Source: Flavobacteriales bacterium UBA952 (GTDB lineage Bacteria; Bacteroidota; Bacteroidia; Flavobacteriales_D; Crocinitomicaceae). From it: a stretch of 64,000 bases of DNA. Position numbers and translations under genes: made by a program. The stretch is from the NCBI GenBank assembly GCA_002293185.1, contig DBCS01000009.1:159919-223918 (forward strand), read 5' to 3'. Positions 15,177 through 23,818 of the stretch are shown here, piece by piece (positions within the stretch are counted from its first letter, which is position 1; the number at the start of each line of letters is the position of its first letter). The notes under the pieces are model-generated. The model searched no databases and was not told the DNA's origin. It worked only from the letters and a program-made list of their open reading frames with translations.

Positions 15177-17462
15177 ATGGAATCAATGATGATTTATGTG
15201 CCAATTGTGATGGCCGTTATCGGATTGCTATTTATGGCAATGAAGAGAGCATGGGTTTTGAAGCAAGACGCCGGCGATGGAAAAATGAAAGAAATTTCAG
15301 ATTACATCTATGAAGGAGCACTCGCCTTTTTAAAAGCAGAATACCGCTTACTCGCGGTTTTCGTTTTGATATCAAGTATAGTATTAGCCGGGATTACTTT
15401 TGTTCCAGGTGTTAAAACACACTTATTAATTATTATCGCATTTATATTCGGTGCCATTTTCTCTGCCTTGGCAGGAAACATGGGAATGAAAATTGCCACG
15501 AAAACCAATGTGCGAACCACTCAAGCGGCACGTACTAGTTTACCTCAAGCATTGAAAGTTTCTTTCGGAGGCGGAACGGTTATGGGTCTTGGCGTTGCTG
15601 GTTTGGCCGTTTTGGGCTTGACTGCTTTCTTTATTTTCTTCTTCCAATTCTTCATGGGTGGTAAATGGACCAACACCGAAGACATGACTATCGTACTTGA
15701 AACATTAGCTGGTTTCTCTCTCGGAGCTGAATCAATCGCATTATTTGCGCGTGTGGGTGGTGGTATTTATACCAAAGCTGCCGACGTCGGTGCTGACCTA
15801 GTAGGTAAAGTAGAAGCGGGTATTCCTGAAGACGACCCACGTAACCCAGCAACAATTGCCGATAATGTTGGAGACAACGTTGGAGACGTAGCAGGCATGG
15901 GAGCTGACTTATTTGGTTCTTATGTAGCAACAGTTTTAGCTGCTATGGTTCTTGGTAATTATGTCATCAAAGATATGGGTGGCAACATCATTAAAGAAGG
16001 TTTTGGTGGTATTGGCCCTATATTATTGCCAATGGCCATTGCTGGTTTCGGCATCTTGTTCTCGATCATTGGAACGATGCTCGTCCGCATCAAGAGCAAC
16101 GACGCGAAAGAAAAGCAAGTTCAAGGAGCTTTAAACCTAGGCAACTGGGTATCTATTGGTCTTACTGCTATTGCTTGTTATATTTTGGTAAACTGGATGT
16201 TGCCAGCTCAAATGACCATGGAGTTCTTTGGAGAAGGTCCACAAGAAATTTCATCGATGCGTGTATTCTTCGCTACTATCGTTGGTTTAGTAGTAGGAGG
16301 CGTTATTTCTTCTGTTACTGAATACTACACAGGATTGGGTACAAAACCAGTCTTGAAAATTGTTCAAAAATCTGCTACAGGTGCAGGTACAAACGTAATT
16401 GCTGGTTTGGCTACTGGTATGATTTCAACCTTTCCGACCGTATTATTGTTTGCAGGAGCCATCTGGGGATCTTATGCATTGGCCGGTTTCTACGGTGTTG
16501 CTCTTGCGGCATCAGCCATGATGGCCACTACGGCTATGCAATTAGCTATCGATGCATTCGGACCAATCTCTGACAACGCAGGTGGTATTGCAGAAATGAG
16601 CGAGCTTCCAAAAGAAGTGCGCCAACGCACCGATATTTTAGACTCAGTTGGTAATACAACTGCTGCAACCGGTAAAGGATTTGCCATTGCATCAGCAGCG
16701 CTTACCTCCCTTGCCTTGTTTGCTGCTTACGTTACTTTCACTGGAATCGACGGCATCAACATATTTAAAGCTCCAGTACTCGCTATGTTGTTTGTTGGTG
16801 GCATGATCCCCGTTGTATTCTCTGCACTCGCTATGAATTCAGTTGGTAAGGCGGCCATGGATATGGTGTATGAAGTGCGTCGTCAGTTCCGTGAAATTCC
16901 AGGAATTATGGAAGGTACGGGCAAGCCTGAATATGGCAAGTGCGTAGAAATCTCTACCAAAGCTGCGTTGCGCGAAATGATGTTGCCTGGTGTACTTACA
17001 ATTGGCTTCCCTATTTTAATTGCTACTTTACCAATGTTACTTGGCTACGATAACCAACTCATCGCAGAAATGCTCGGTGGCTATATGGCTGGCGTAACGG
17101 TTTCAGGTGTGCTTTGGGCAGTTTTCCAAAATAATGCGGGTGGCGCATGGGACAACGCTAAGAAATCTTTTGAAGCTGGTGTTGAAATCAACGGAGAAAT
17201 GACTTACAAAGGTTCTGATGCACACAAAGCTGCCGTAACCGGAGACACCGTAGGAGACCCGTTCAAAGATACTTCTGGCCCCTCTATGAACATTTTAATT
17301 AAACTCACTTGTTTGATTGGCTTGGTCATTGCACCAATCTTAGGTAACGGTCAAGAAGAGAAGAAAGAAGCTGACTGCTGTGCCAAAACAGAAATGTCTA
17401 ACGACATGAAATGCGACATGAGCAAATGTTCAAAAGAAAATAAAGATTGTTGCGCTAAATAA
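15177..17462 (+). CDS. hppA: Membrane-bound ion-pumping pyrophosphatase with Cys-rich tail
   Basis: A 761-residue membrane pyrophosphatase that couples hydrolysis of cytosolic PPi to H+ or Na+ export. It has about 16 hydrophobic helices. The substrate site is clear: 'DVGADLVGKVEAGIPEDD' from residue 203, then 'NVGDNVGDVAGMGADLFGSY', and later 'GDTVGDPFKDTSGPSMNIL'. The 'GNTTAATGKG' segment has Ala and Gly where K+-independent enzymes have Lys and Thr, so it should be the K+-dependent type. Whether it pumps H+ or Na+ I cannot tell. After the last helix ('LIGLVIAPILGNGQ') comes an unusual hydrophilic tail, residues 727-761, with six Cys including two 'DCCAK' units. It has its own promoter and terminator. 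Confidence 0.97.
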   Translation: MESMMIYVPIVMAVIGLLFMAMKRAWVLKQDAGDGKMKEISDYIYEGALAFLKAEYRLLAVFVLISSIVLAGITFVPGVKTHLLIIIAFIFGAIFSALAGNMGMKIATKTNVRTTQAARTSLPQALKVSFGGGTVMGLGVAGLAVLGLTAFFIFFFQFFMGGKWTNTEDMTIVLETLAGFSLGAESIALFARVGGGIYTKAADVGADLVGKVEAGIPEDDPRNPATIADNVGDNVGDVAGMGADLFGSYVATVLAAMVLGNYVIKDMGGNIIKEGFGGIGPILLPMAIAGFGILFSIIGTMLVRIKSNDAKEKQVQGALNLGNWVSIGLTAIACYILVNWMLPAQMTMEFFGEGPQEISSMRVFFATIVGLVVGGVISSVTEYYTGLGTKPVLKIVQKSATGAGTNVIAGLATGMISTFPTVLLFAGAIWGSYALAGFYGVALAASAMMATTAMQLAIDAFGPISDNAGGIAEMSELPKEVRQRTDILDSVGNTTAATGKGFAIASAALTSLALFAAYVTFTGIDGINIFKAPVLAMLFVGGMIPVVFSALAMNSVGKAAMDMVYEVRRQFREIPGIMEGTGKPEYGKCVEISTKAALREMMLPGVLTIGFPILIATLPMLLGYDNQLIAEMLGGYMAGVTVSGVLWAVFQNNAGGAWDNAKKSFEAGVEINGEMTYKGSDAHKAAVTGDTVGDPFKDTSGPSMNILIKLTCLIGLVIAPILGNGQEEKKEADCCAKTEMSNDMKCDMSKCSKENKDCCAK

Positions 17463-17480
17463 GCGCCTCACATTCCTTCT

Positions 17481-17508
17481 AAAGCCACCTCAAAGGGTGG
17501 CTTTTTTG
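17481..17508 (+). terminator. Terminator of hppA
   Basis: Perfect 9-bp stem AAAGCCACC (17481-17489) with GGTGGCTTT (17496-17504), loop TCAAAG, followed by more T residues. Confidence 0.92.
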
Positions 17509-17526
17509 TTTTATTTATATTTGTAC

Positions 17527-17865
17527 GTGCTTCAGAACAAAGATTTTTTTCAAGACGTTTATGCAGTTGTTCGCCTCATTCCTGAAGGAAGAGTAACAAG
17601 TTACGGAGCAATTGCCAATTATTTAGGCGCTAAACAAGGTGCTAGAATGGTAGGTTGGGCCATGAACGCCAGCCATCATTTGCCAGATGTTCCCGCCCAT
17701 AGGGTGGTCAATAGAATTGGTTTATTGAGTGGTAAGCATCATTTTGAAGGACCGTCGCAAATGGCGGAACTCCTACAGAATGAAGGCATTGTTGTTATCG
17801 ATAATCAAATTCAACACTTTCAAAAAGTTTTTTGGGATCCTGCACTTGAATTAGGTTTGCCTTAA
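17527..17865 (+). CDS. Alkyltransferase-like (MGMT-fold) protein lacking the acceptor Cys
   Basis: A roughly 112-residue protein with the DNA-binding domain of O6-alkylguanine-DNA alkyltransferase: 'VYAVVRLIPEGRVTSYGAIANYLG', 'GARMVGWAMNA' (with the Arg finger region) and 'VPAHRVVNRIG'. The PCHR active site reads PAHR, so it cannot accept the alkyl group and belongs with the ATL proteins, which bind alkylated DNA and hand it to nucleotide excision repair. The start is uncertain. The open frame begins with a GTG inside the hppA terminator stem; the next GTG (17527) gives the usual length but lies only three bases after a TATATTTG box (17516-17523). Confidence 0.78.
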   Translation: MLQNKDFFQDVYAVVRLIPEGRVTSYGAIANYLGAKQGARMVGWAMNASHHLPDVPAHRVVNRIGLLSGKHHFEGPSQMAELLQNEGIVVIDNQIQHFQKVFWDPALELGLP

Positions 17866-17883
17866 AGGATTCTATTAATTTTG
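17856..17883 (+). promoter_or_regulatory. Candidate promoter of the cystathionine enzyme gene
   Basis: TTTG (17856-17859), 16 bases, TAATTTTG (17876-17883). It would give a leader of about 13 nt. A second box, CAATTTTG (17890-17897), is a rival and would give a leaderless message. Confidence 0.42.
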
Positions 17884-17900
17884 TCGAAACAATTTTGACT

Positions 17901-19040
17901 ATGAAATTTGCTACCAAAGCCATCCATGCTGGCGTGCACCCCGACCCTGCAACTGGTGCCATTATGACCCCAATTTACCAAACCTCTACTTACGTACAAG
18001 ACGGTGTTGGCAATCATAAAGGCTATGAGTATTCCAGAACACAGAACCCTACCCGCCACGCACTAGAAAAAAATATTGCCGCCATAGAAAATGGTAAACA
18101 TGGTGCTTGTTTTGGTTCTGGCTTAGCAGCCATCGATTGCGTTATTAAAATGCTCAATCCTGGCGACGAAATTATCTCTACTAACGACCTCTACGGGGGT
18201 TCTTACCGCATCTTTAATACCATTTTTGCCAAATACGGTTTGGTCTTTCATTTTGTCGATATGCAGGACCCTGCGGCCGTTGCTGCATTGGTCAATGACC
18301 ATACCAAACTCATTTGGGTCGAGACACCAACCAATCCGATGATGAATATCATCGACATCAAGGCTATGGCCGCCATTGCAAAAAATGCGGGGGCTTTGTT
18401 GTGTGTAGACAACACCTTTGCTACTCCTTATTTACAAAATCCGCTCGACCTCGGTGCAGACATGGTGATGCACTCTGTTACCAAATATTTGGGTGGGCAC
18501 TCAGATGTTGTCATGGGTGCTTTGGTTTGCAACGACGACGCCCTTGCAACTGAAATGTACCGCATTCAAAACTCTTCAGGAGCAGTTACAGCACCAATGG
18601 ATTCATTCTTGGTATTGCGCGGTATCAAAACCCTGCATCTGCGGATGCAACGCCACTGTGAGAACGGAGAAAAAATTGCACGGTTTTTAGTGAGCCACCC
18701 TATCGTCGACAAAGTGTACTGGCCAGGTTTTGAAACGCATCCAAACCACGACGTAGCCAAAACACAAATGCGCGGTTTTGGCGGCATGATTTCCTTTACA
18801 CTTAAAGGAAATCAATTACAAGATGCACTAGACCTCGTTCAAAAAGTAGAAATTTTTGCACTTGCCGAATCTCTTGGAGGTGTTGAATCGTTGATCGGGC
18901 ACCCGGCTACCATGACACACGCATCTATCCCGAAAGAAGTCCGTGAAAAAAGCGGTGTGGTTGATTCACTCATTCGTTTGAGTGTTGGTGTAGAAGACGC
19001 TGAAGACCTCATTGCCGACTTAAAACAAGCGCTAAGCTAA
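17901..19040 (+). CDS. Cystathionine gamma-synthase/lyase family PLP enzyme
   Basis: A 379-residue Cys/Met-metabolism PLP enzyme of the cystathionine gamma-synthase, beta-lyase and gamma-lyase group. Motifs: 'AIHAGVHPDPATGAIMTPIYQTSTY', 'YEYSRTQNPTR' (phosphate and substrate contacts), 'FGSGLAAI', 'WVETPTNPMM', 'VDNTFATPYLQNP' and 'HSVTKYLGGHSDVVMGA', whose Lys should hold PLP. The C-terminus 'GVESLIGHPATMTHASIP' with 'RLSVGVEDAEDLIADL' is typical. Specificity between MetB and lyase activity cannot be set from sequence alone. The ATG at 17901 follows CAATTTTG by three bases, and a TAATTTTG (17876-17883) lies just upstream. Confidence 0.9.
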   Translation: MKFATKAIHAGVHPDPATGAIMTPIYQTSTYVQDGVGNHKGYEYSRTQNPTRHALEKNIAAIENGKHGACFGSGLAAIDCVIKMLNPGDEIISTNDLYGGSYRIFNTIFAKYGLVFHFVDMQDPAAVAALVNDHTKLIWVETPTNPMMNIIDIKAMAAIAKNAGALLCVDNTFATPYLQNPLDLGADMVMHSVTKYLGGHSDVVMGALVCNDDALATEMYRIQNSSGAVTAPMDSFLVLRGIKTLHLRMQRHCENGEKIARFLVSHPIVDKVYWPGFETHPNHDVAKTQMRGFGGMISFTLKGNQLQDALDLVQKVEIFALAESLGGVESLIGHPATMTHASIPKEVREKSGVVDSLIRLSVGVEDAEDLIADLKQALS

Positions 19041-19048
19041 TCTATTCT

Positions 19049-19795
19049 TTACAGTAAATCTAAACTCTTAAAGAACTGTTCTTTTTTGGCAGGCGACAAC
19101 GGAACAGAGGTGCCGTCTTTTAAAATGACGGATCCGCCATCGTGCTTGTCATAGCGCTCAACATAATTCAGATTGATCAAATGCGACTGGTGTACCCTAA
19201 AAAAGGAGAAGCCTGCCAGCATCGTATCGTAATCTTTGAGCGTTTTGGAAACAAGAATTTTCTTGCCGTCGTTCAGATAGAAAAACGTATAGTTTTTATC
19301 GGCTTCGCAGTGCACGATATCATCAATCTCGATTACAAAAATACTTTCTTGCGTCTTGAGTACTAGCTTTCGCTTGTGTTGCGGCTGAATATTGTGCTGT
19401 AGGGTTTGAAACTGGGTGTCGTCTTTTTTGTGTTCAACAACCTGCATTGCATTGGTCATGGCAGTATGAAGCTCTTCAGCATCAATTGGTTTAAGAATGT
19501 AATCAAGTGCCGAAAATTTAATGGCCTGAACAGCAAATTCTTGAAAAGCTGTTATGAATATGACCTCAAACTGTTTGTGTTTTACATTTTTCAAGACGTC
19601 AAAACCATTGCCATCTGGCATTTGGATGTCGAGTAAAACGATATCTGGTTGAATGTCATCAATGGCTTCTATCCCAGATTCAACATTCTCCCCATCTGTA
19701 TAAATAGTTAAATTTAAATCAAAAGATTCTAGCATCTTACGGATGAAGGTTCTGGTTGGTTTTTCATCATCGATGATCAGTACTTTTCGACTCAT
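19049..19795 (-). CDS. LytTR-type response regulator
   Basis: A 248-residue two-component response regulator. Residues 1-120 form the receiver domain: acidic pocket 'IIDDEKP', phosphoacceptor Asp56 in 'VLLDIQMPDGNG', then 'FITAFQEFAVQAIKFSALDYILKPI'. Residues 145-245 are a LytTR DNA-binding domain ('ESIFVIEIDDIVHCEADKNYTFFYL', shortened; 'FFRVHQSHLINLNYVERYDKHDGGSVILKDG', shortened). It lies 13 bases after the sensor kinase gene and is surely its partner. Target promoters are not evident. Confidence 0.93.
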   Translation of the reverse strand: MSRKVLIIDDEKPTRTFIRKMLESFDLNLTIYTDGENVESGIEAIDDIQPDIVLLDIQMPDGNGFDVLKNVKHKQFEVIFITAFQEFAVQAIKFSALDYILKPIDAEELHTAMTNAMQVVEHKKDDTQFQTLQHNIQPQHKRKLVLKTQESIFVIEIDDIVHCEADKNYTFFYLNDGKKILVSKTLKDYDTMLAGFSFFRVHQSHLINLNYVERYDKHDGGSVILKDGTSVPLSPAKKEQFFKSLDLL

Positions 19796-19808
19796 GACAC
19801 GCTCGGTT

Positions 19809-21968
19809 TTATTGTTCGGGTTCGTACTTTAATGGCAAGACAAGCTTTACTGCAGTACCAGTTTGTTGAATGGGGTCTAAGTCCCTGATTGTCAAGCTAC
19901 CGTTAAATTTATACTTTTTATTTAGAATCGCAATGCGCTCACGCGTAATATCGATAGCCATACTTTTATGCGTCCTCAATTTTTTGGTATTAGCTGATTT
20001 TTTCCTACCTACACCATTATCGTGAATTTCTATGATGAGTTGTTCATCTTGGGCGTGCATGAAAACGCCAATTTTCCCACCTTTTACGGTGTGAAGTTGG
20101 CCATGCTCAATGGCATTCTCAATAAAAGGTTGCGTAATCATGGGCGAGACCATAGCTTTATTGAACAATAAATCATCACTTATACTGAGCTCATAATCAA
20201 AACGATGCTCAAAGCGCATTTTCTGAGCAGTTAGATATTTATCGAGGATTTCGCGTTCCAACTCAATAGGAATGAATTCTTTTGGGGAGTTCTCCAAAAT
20301 CAAGCGCATCAGACGTGAAAAATTGACTAAAAATTGAGAAGATTTTTCAGGATCATTTTCATAAATATAGCTCTGAATTACCGACATAGCGTTGAATACA
20401 AAATGTGGATTCATTTGTGTACGCAATAATGTTTGGGATAATTCTGCTTCGCGCTGCTCTTGCTTGGTTTTAATTTGTTGGGTCCGGAGCACATAAATAA
20501 CAACTCCAAAAATAATCGCAACAATAAAAATGATAGAAATAAATAATTGGCGGTCACGCTGAAGCTCAATGATTTCTCGCTCTTTTTGAGCGCGCTCAAT
20601 AGACGCTTGCTGATTAACTATCAAACGCTCTCTCTCTTCGCGCAAATTGGCAGCAGCCATTTCTTCGATTCGTGCAGCACTGCGCCAAACAGGGCTGTTT
20701 TCCAACCATTTTGTATAATTCTGTTGATACTGATAGGCGAGTTCGAGCTGACCAGTTTTTTGCGCAATTGTGGCTAAATCTCGATACACATTGGCAATTT
20801 TTGGACCCAACAAGGCCTCGTTAGGCAAGTAATTCAAACTGGACTGAAATGCCATTTTAGCTGCTTTTAAACGATTTTTAATCAACAAGTATTGTCCGTA
20901 CTCGTAATTCAAATCGGCGGCATAAATCGGGTCTTTAGACAAATTGTTGTTTGACAACAAACTAGCGAATGGCAACTCTACACTTTCACCATTCAAATAC
21001 ATGGTAGTAATCATGAGTAAACGAGCTCGATTTTGATAACGTTGGTTGCCAACATCCCCAAAATATCGATAGGCTAAACCTGCCGCAGCGCTTGCTTTAT
21101 CTGGTTGATAAGTGCCCAGATAATAACGGCCAAGTAAATAATTGGTGAACGCTTGGCTGCGCTCGTCTTTTTCTGATTGGGCTAAATCTTGGGCTAATTT
21201 TAAATAAGTTAATGCCTGATTGTAATTCTTGACTTCAATAGATATACTTGCAATGAGCAGTAACGGATTTAATTTATAATGATCAAGTTGTGCTTCTTCT
21301 GCGAGTTGGAGGGCGTAAATGGAACGTTGTACAGCTTGCTCTAAAAGGTTGAACTGCCAATAGATCTGCGCCTGCTGTTGCATGGCATTGATCAGTACCC
21401 ATTTTTTATCGGCTCTTTTGGCTAGCTGTAAAGCTATGTTACTTGCCCAAATCGCTGAATCTTTTTGAAATGTGGCGCTAAAATTTTGAGCGATTTGAAG
21501 GTAAAGGGCAGTTTGCTCTCTATTTTTTAGGCGCCGATCCATTTGTTGAAGAAGCCTTGCGTAGTGGTATTTTTTGTTGGTGGCAATGGCGCAACCCACT
21601 ATATTTTTACGCCAATTTGCCTTGGGATTAGAAAAAGCGTAGGGCTCAATGCTTTGATTGAAAATTTGAATCATGGATTTTGTATCTCCAAGATATTGAG
21701 CGCGTTCTGCTGCCAGCAGCGAAATGAGTGCTTGATTTTCTGCACCGGTATAGGCCTGTCTTTGTGCAACTAATAATTTGATCTCCTTTTGCCACTCGTT
21801 GCGGTTTCGCTCGTAGATAGCATCGAGCAGACGCAACCTTACTTGTAGTTGCGCCGTCTTATCTTTTGTGGCTTGTAGGTCCTGGCGTAATTTATTTTCA
21901 GATTGGGCAATGAGTTGCCAACCAAAAAAGAAATGCGCTAATAAAAAAAACAAGCTTAACTTTGACAT
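19809..21968 (-). CDS. LytS/YehU-type sensor histidine kinase with N-terminal TPR-like repeats
   Basis: About 719 residues. The signal peptide 'MSKLSLFFLLAHFFFGWQLIAQ' supports the ATG at 21968; the frame is open to 21998 (M-R-M-K start), so the N-terminus is uncertain. A long periplasmic region of TPR-like helical repeats is followed by a coiled coil, one membrane helix ('LFISIIFIVAIIFGVVIYVL') and a His_kinase domain whose phosphoacceptor His is in 'LRTQMNPHFVFNAMSVIQSY' (codon at 20403-20405). A GHKL ATPase domain ends the protein ('MITQPFIENAIEHG', 'IHDNGVGRKKS'). This arrangement with a LytTR regulator is common in Bacteroidota. The signal sensed is unknown. Confidence 0.9.
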   Translation of the reverse strand: MSKLSLFFLLAHFFFGWQLIAQSENKLRQDLQATKDKTAQLQVRLRLLDAIYERNRNEWQKEIKLLVAQRQAYTGAENQALISLLAAERAQYLGDTKSMIQIFNQSIEPYAFSNPKANWRKNIVGCAIATNKKYHYARLLQQMDRRLKNREQTALYLQIAQNFSATFQKDSAIWASNIALQLAKRADKKWVLINAMQQQAQIYWQFNLLEQAVQRSIYALQLAEEAQLDHYKLNPLLLIASISIEVKNYNQALTYLKLAQDLAQSEKDERSQAFTNYLLGRYYLGTYQPDKASAAAGLAYRYFGDVGNQRYQNRARLLMITTMYLNGESVELPFASLLSNNNLSKDPIYAADLNYEYGQYLLIKNRLKAAKMAFQSSLNYLPNEALLGPKIANVYRDLATIAQKTGQLELAYQYQQNYTKWLENSPVWRSAARIEEMAAANLREERERLIVNQQASIERAQKEREIIELQRDRQLFISIIFIVAIIFGVVIYVLRTQQIKTKQEQREAELSQTLLRTQMNPHFVFNAMSVIQSYIYENDPEKSSQFLVNFSRLMRLILENSPKEFIPIELEREILDKYLTAQKMRFEHRFDYELSISDDLLFNKAMVSPMITQPFIENAIEHGQLHTVKGGKIGVFMHAQDEQLIIEIHDNGVGRKKSANTKKLRTHKSMAIDITRERIAILNKKYKFNGSLTIRDLDPIQQTGTAVKLVLPLKYEPEQ
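21957..21964 (+). promoter_or_regulatory. Putative -7 box of the T9SS type B gene
   Basis: TAACTTTG, an exact TAnnTTTG, lies 32 bases before the ATG at 21997 and inside the coding start of the divergent kinase. No TTTG was found at the expected distance upstream. Confidence 0.38.
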
Positions 21969-21996
21969 CAACAACGAATATACAAATTTCATACGC

Positions 21997-23754
21997 ATGC
22001 GTCTAACTACTACTTTATTTGCCTTTTTAATCGCATTATTCTTCAGCTTTAATAGCTGGGCAAGCCATATTATCGGGGGTGAGATCTATTACGACTCATT
22101 GGGAAATAATCAGTATAAAATCACGATCGAAATCTACCGAGACTGCAACTCTGCAACTGGTTTTGACAACCCGCTGAGTTACACCATTTTTCAGGCAAAT
22201 GGAAGTATCTATGAAATCAGATATATTGCGCCTTTCTCACAAAACATACTGCCAATTGTCTATGATGACCCTTGTGTGACGGTACCCAACGACATCTGCG
22301 TAGAGCGCGCAATTTATGTCGATACAGTTACATTGCCATTTAGTGTCCAAGGTTACTATGTATCTTACCAACGCTGTTGTTGGACGGGTGCCATAGATAA
22401 CATAGTAGACCCAGCAAGCAATGGCATCACGCTTACCGCTTTCATCCCGGGCTCTGCCTTAGTGGGCGTGCATAACCAAGGGGCGCGCTTTAACAATTAT
22501 CCACCGCTCATTCTATGTTCACAAAATACATTGAACTTTGACCATTCTGCCTTTGACCCGGATGGCGATTCTCTAAGTTATGAACTCTTAGCACCCTTGC
22601 TTGGGGGTAGCATTACAAATGTTGTTCCTGACCCCGAAGACCCCGCACCCTACACGCCTGTAAGTTGGAATCCTACGTTCTCAGAAACGGTTCCGTTTGG
22701 CGCAGGATCAAATGTAACCATAAACCCAGCCACGGGCTTTATGACATTCACACCAAACCTCATCGGTAGTTTTGTAGCGGGTGTTGCGGTAAAAGAATGG
22801 AGAAATGGCATTCTTATCAATACCAAAATTAGAACCTTCGGGTACCGCGTTGTTACTTGCCAGATAGAAGTGCCTATTGAAGTAGACGTAACAGGCCCTA
22901 CCCAGCTCATAGAAGACTGTGGTTTTGCAGGTTTTATCGTCAAACGCACCGACCTCAGCGCCAATTTAGTAGTGCAAATTAGCCTCGGCGGCACAGCCAC
23001 CAATGGCCAAGACTACCCATTTATAGACAGCGTGCTCGTTATTCCTGCAGGCGTAGCCTCTGACACCATAGGCATTTCAGCTTTCTTAGATAGCATCCTT
23101 GAAGGGACCGAAACAGTTTTCTTCAACGTCATTTTACCAAACCCTTGTGATGGCTCTTTTGACACCACTTCTATCTCCTTAAATATTATTGACTACACGC
23201 CCATGACCATTACAGCAGTAGACTCTCTGAATGTTTGTGCAGACTTTGGACAAGGAACGAATATTTGGTGCAATGTTCAAAACGGAATAGCGCCTTACAG
23301 CTATGTATGGGGGCCGGGGTTTTTCGTAAATAACGACACCGTTTATGTGCAGCCCAGCAATTTAGAACCCAACCTCAATAACTTTCAAGTATACGTCATG
23401 GACCAATGCGCCAAGACCATCACATCTCCTAACATTAGGGTTTACAACCAATGCCCATTGGTGGTACCCAATATCTTGACACTCAACAACGACGGAACCA
23501 ATGACTTTTTAGTGATCAAGAACTGGGAAGACTACAACCAAGTGAGTATCCAAATCTTTAACCGCTGGGGCAATCTTATCTATGAAAAAGATAACTACCT
23601 CAACGACTGGAACGGTACAGACATGAGCGGAAAAGCGCTAGAGGAAGGCGTTTATTTCTATATGGCTACACCAAAAAGCGATAAATACGAATACGACAAC
23701 CAAGAGAAAACACTTTATACGCTTCATGGTTTCGTCCATTTAGTGAAACCATAA
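21997..23754 (+). CDS. Large surface protein with T9SS type B (gliding-associated) C-terminal domain
   Basis: A 585-residue exported protein. The ATG at 21997 gives a clean signal peptide, 'TTLFAFLIALFFSFNSWA', while the upstream in-frame start lies in the kinase gene. The N-terminal half begins 'SHIIGGEIYYDSLGNNQYKI', a conserved opening in Bacteroidota surface proteins, with paired Cys ('YVSYQRCCWTGAIDN'). A cadherin/Calx-like region follows ('VQISLGGTATNGQDYPF', 'ILEGTETVFFNVIL'). The last 90 residues are the type B sorting domain: 'NILTLNNDGTNDFLVI', 'IQIFNRWGNLIYE', 'GVYFYMA'. Such proteins are attached to or released from the cell surface; function unknown. Confidence 0.9.
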   Translation: MRLTTTLFAFLIALFFSFNSWASHIIGGEIYYDSLGNNQYKITIEIYRDCNSATGFDNPLSYTIFQANGSIYEIRYIAPFSQNILPIVYDDPCVTVPNDICVERAIYVDTVTLPFSVQGYYVSYQRCCWTGAIDNIVDPASNGITLTAFIPGSALVGVHNQGARFNNYPPLILCSQNTLNFDHSAFDPDGDSLSYELLAPLLGGSITNVVPDPEDPAPYTPVSWNPTFSETVPFGAGSNVTINPATGFMTFTPNLIGSFVAGVAVKEWRNGILINTKIRTFGYRVVTCQIEVPIEVDVTGPTQLIEDCGFAGFIVKRTDLSANLVVQISLGGTATNGQDYPFIDSVLVIPAGVASDTIGISAFLDSILEGTETVFFNVILPNPCDGSFDTTSISLNIIDYTPMTITAVDSLNVCADFGQGTNIWCNVQNGIAPYSYVWGPGFFVNNDTVYVQPSNLEPNLNNFQVYVMDQCAKTITSPNIRVYNQCPLVVPNILTLNNDGTNDFLVIKNWEDYNQVSIQIFNRWGNLIYEKDNYLNDWNGTDMSGKALEEGVYFYMATPKSDKYEYDNQEKTLYTLHGFVHLVKP

Positions 23755-23771
23755 ATCAAATCATCTGCAAC

Positions 23772-23799
23772 AAAAAAGGCGCCAAAAGGCGCCTTTTTT
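23772..23799. terminator. Bidirectional terminator between convergent genes
   Basis: A perfect 12-bp inverted repeat: AAAAAAGGCGCC, loop AAAA, GGCGCCTTTTTT. It can end transcription of the T9SS gene (plus) and of the beta-barrel gene (minus). Confidence 0.93.
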
Positions 23800-23818
23800 G
23801 TTGCTATAATAGTTGAGT

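Noticed and set aside
23772..23799. Operator or transposon end because of the perfect inverted repeat
   Set aside because: The A-run, GGCGCC stem and T-run between convergent genes are fully explained by a bidirectional terminator.
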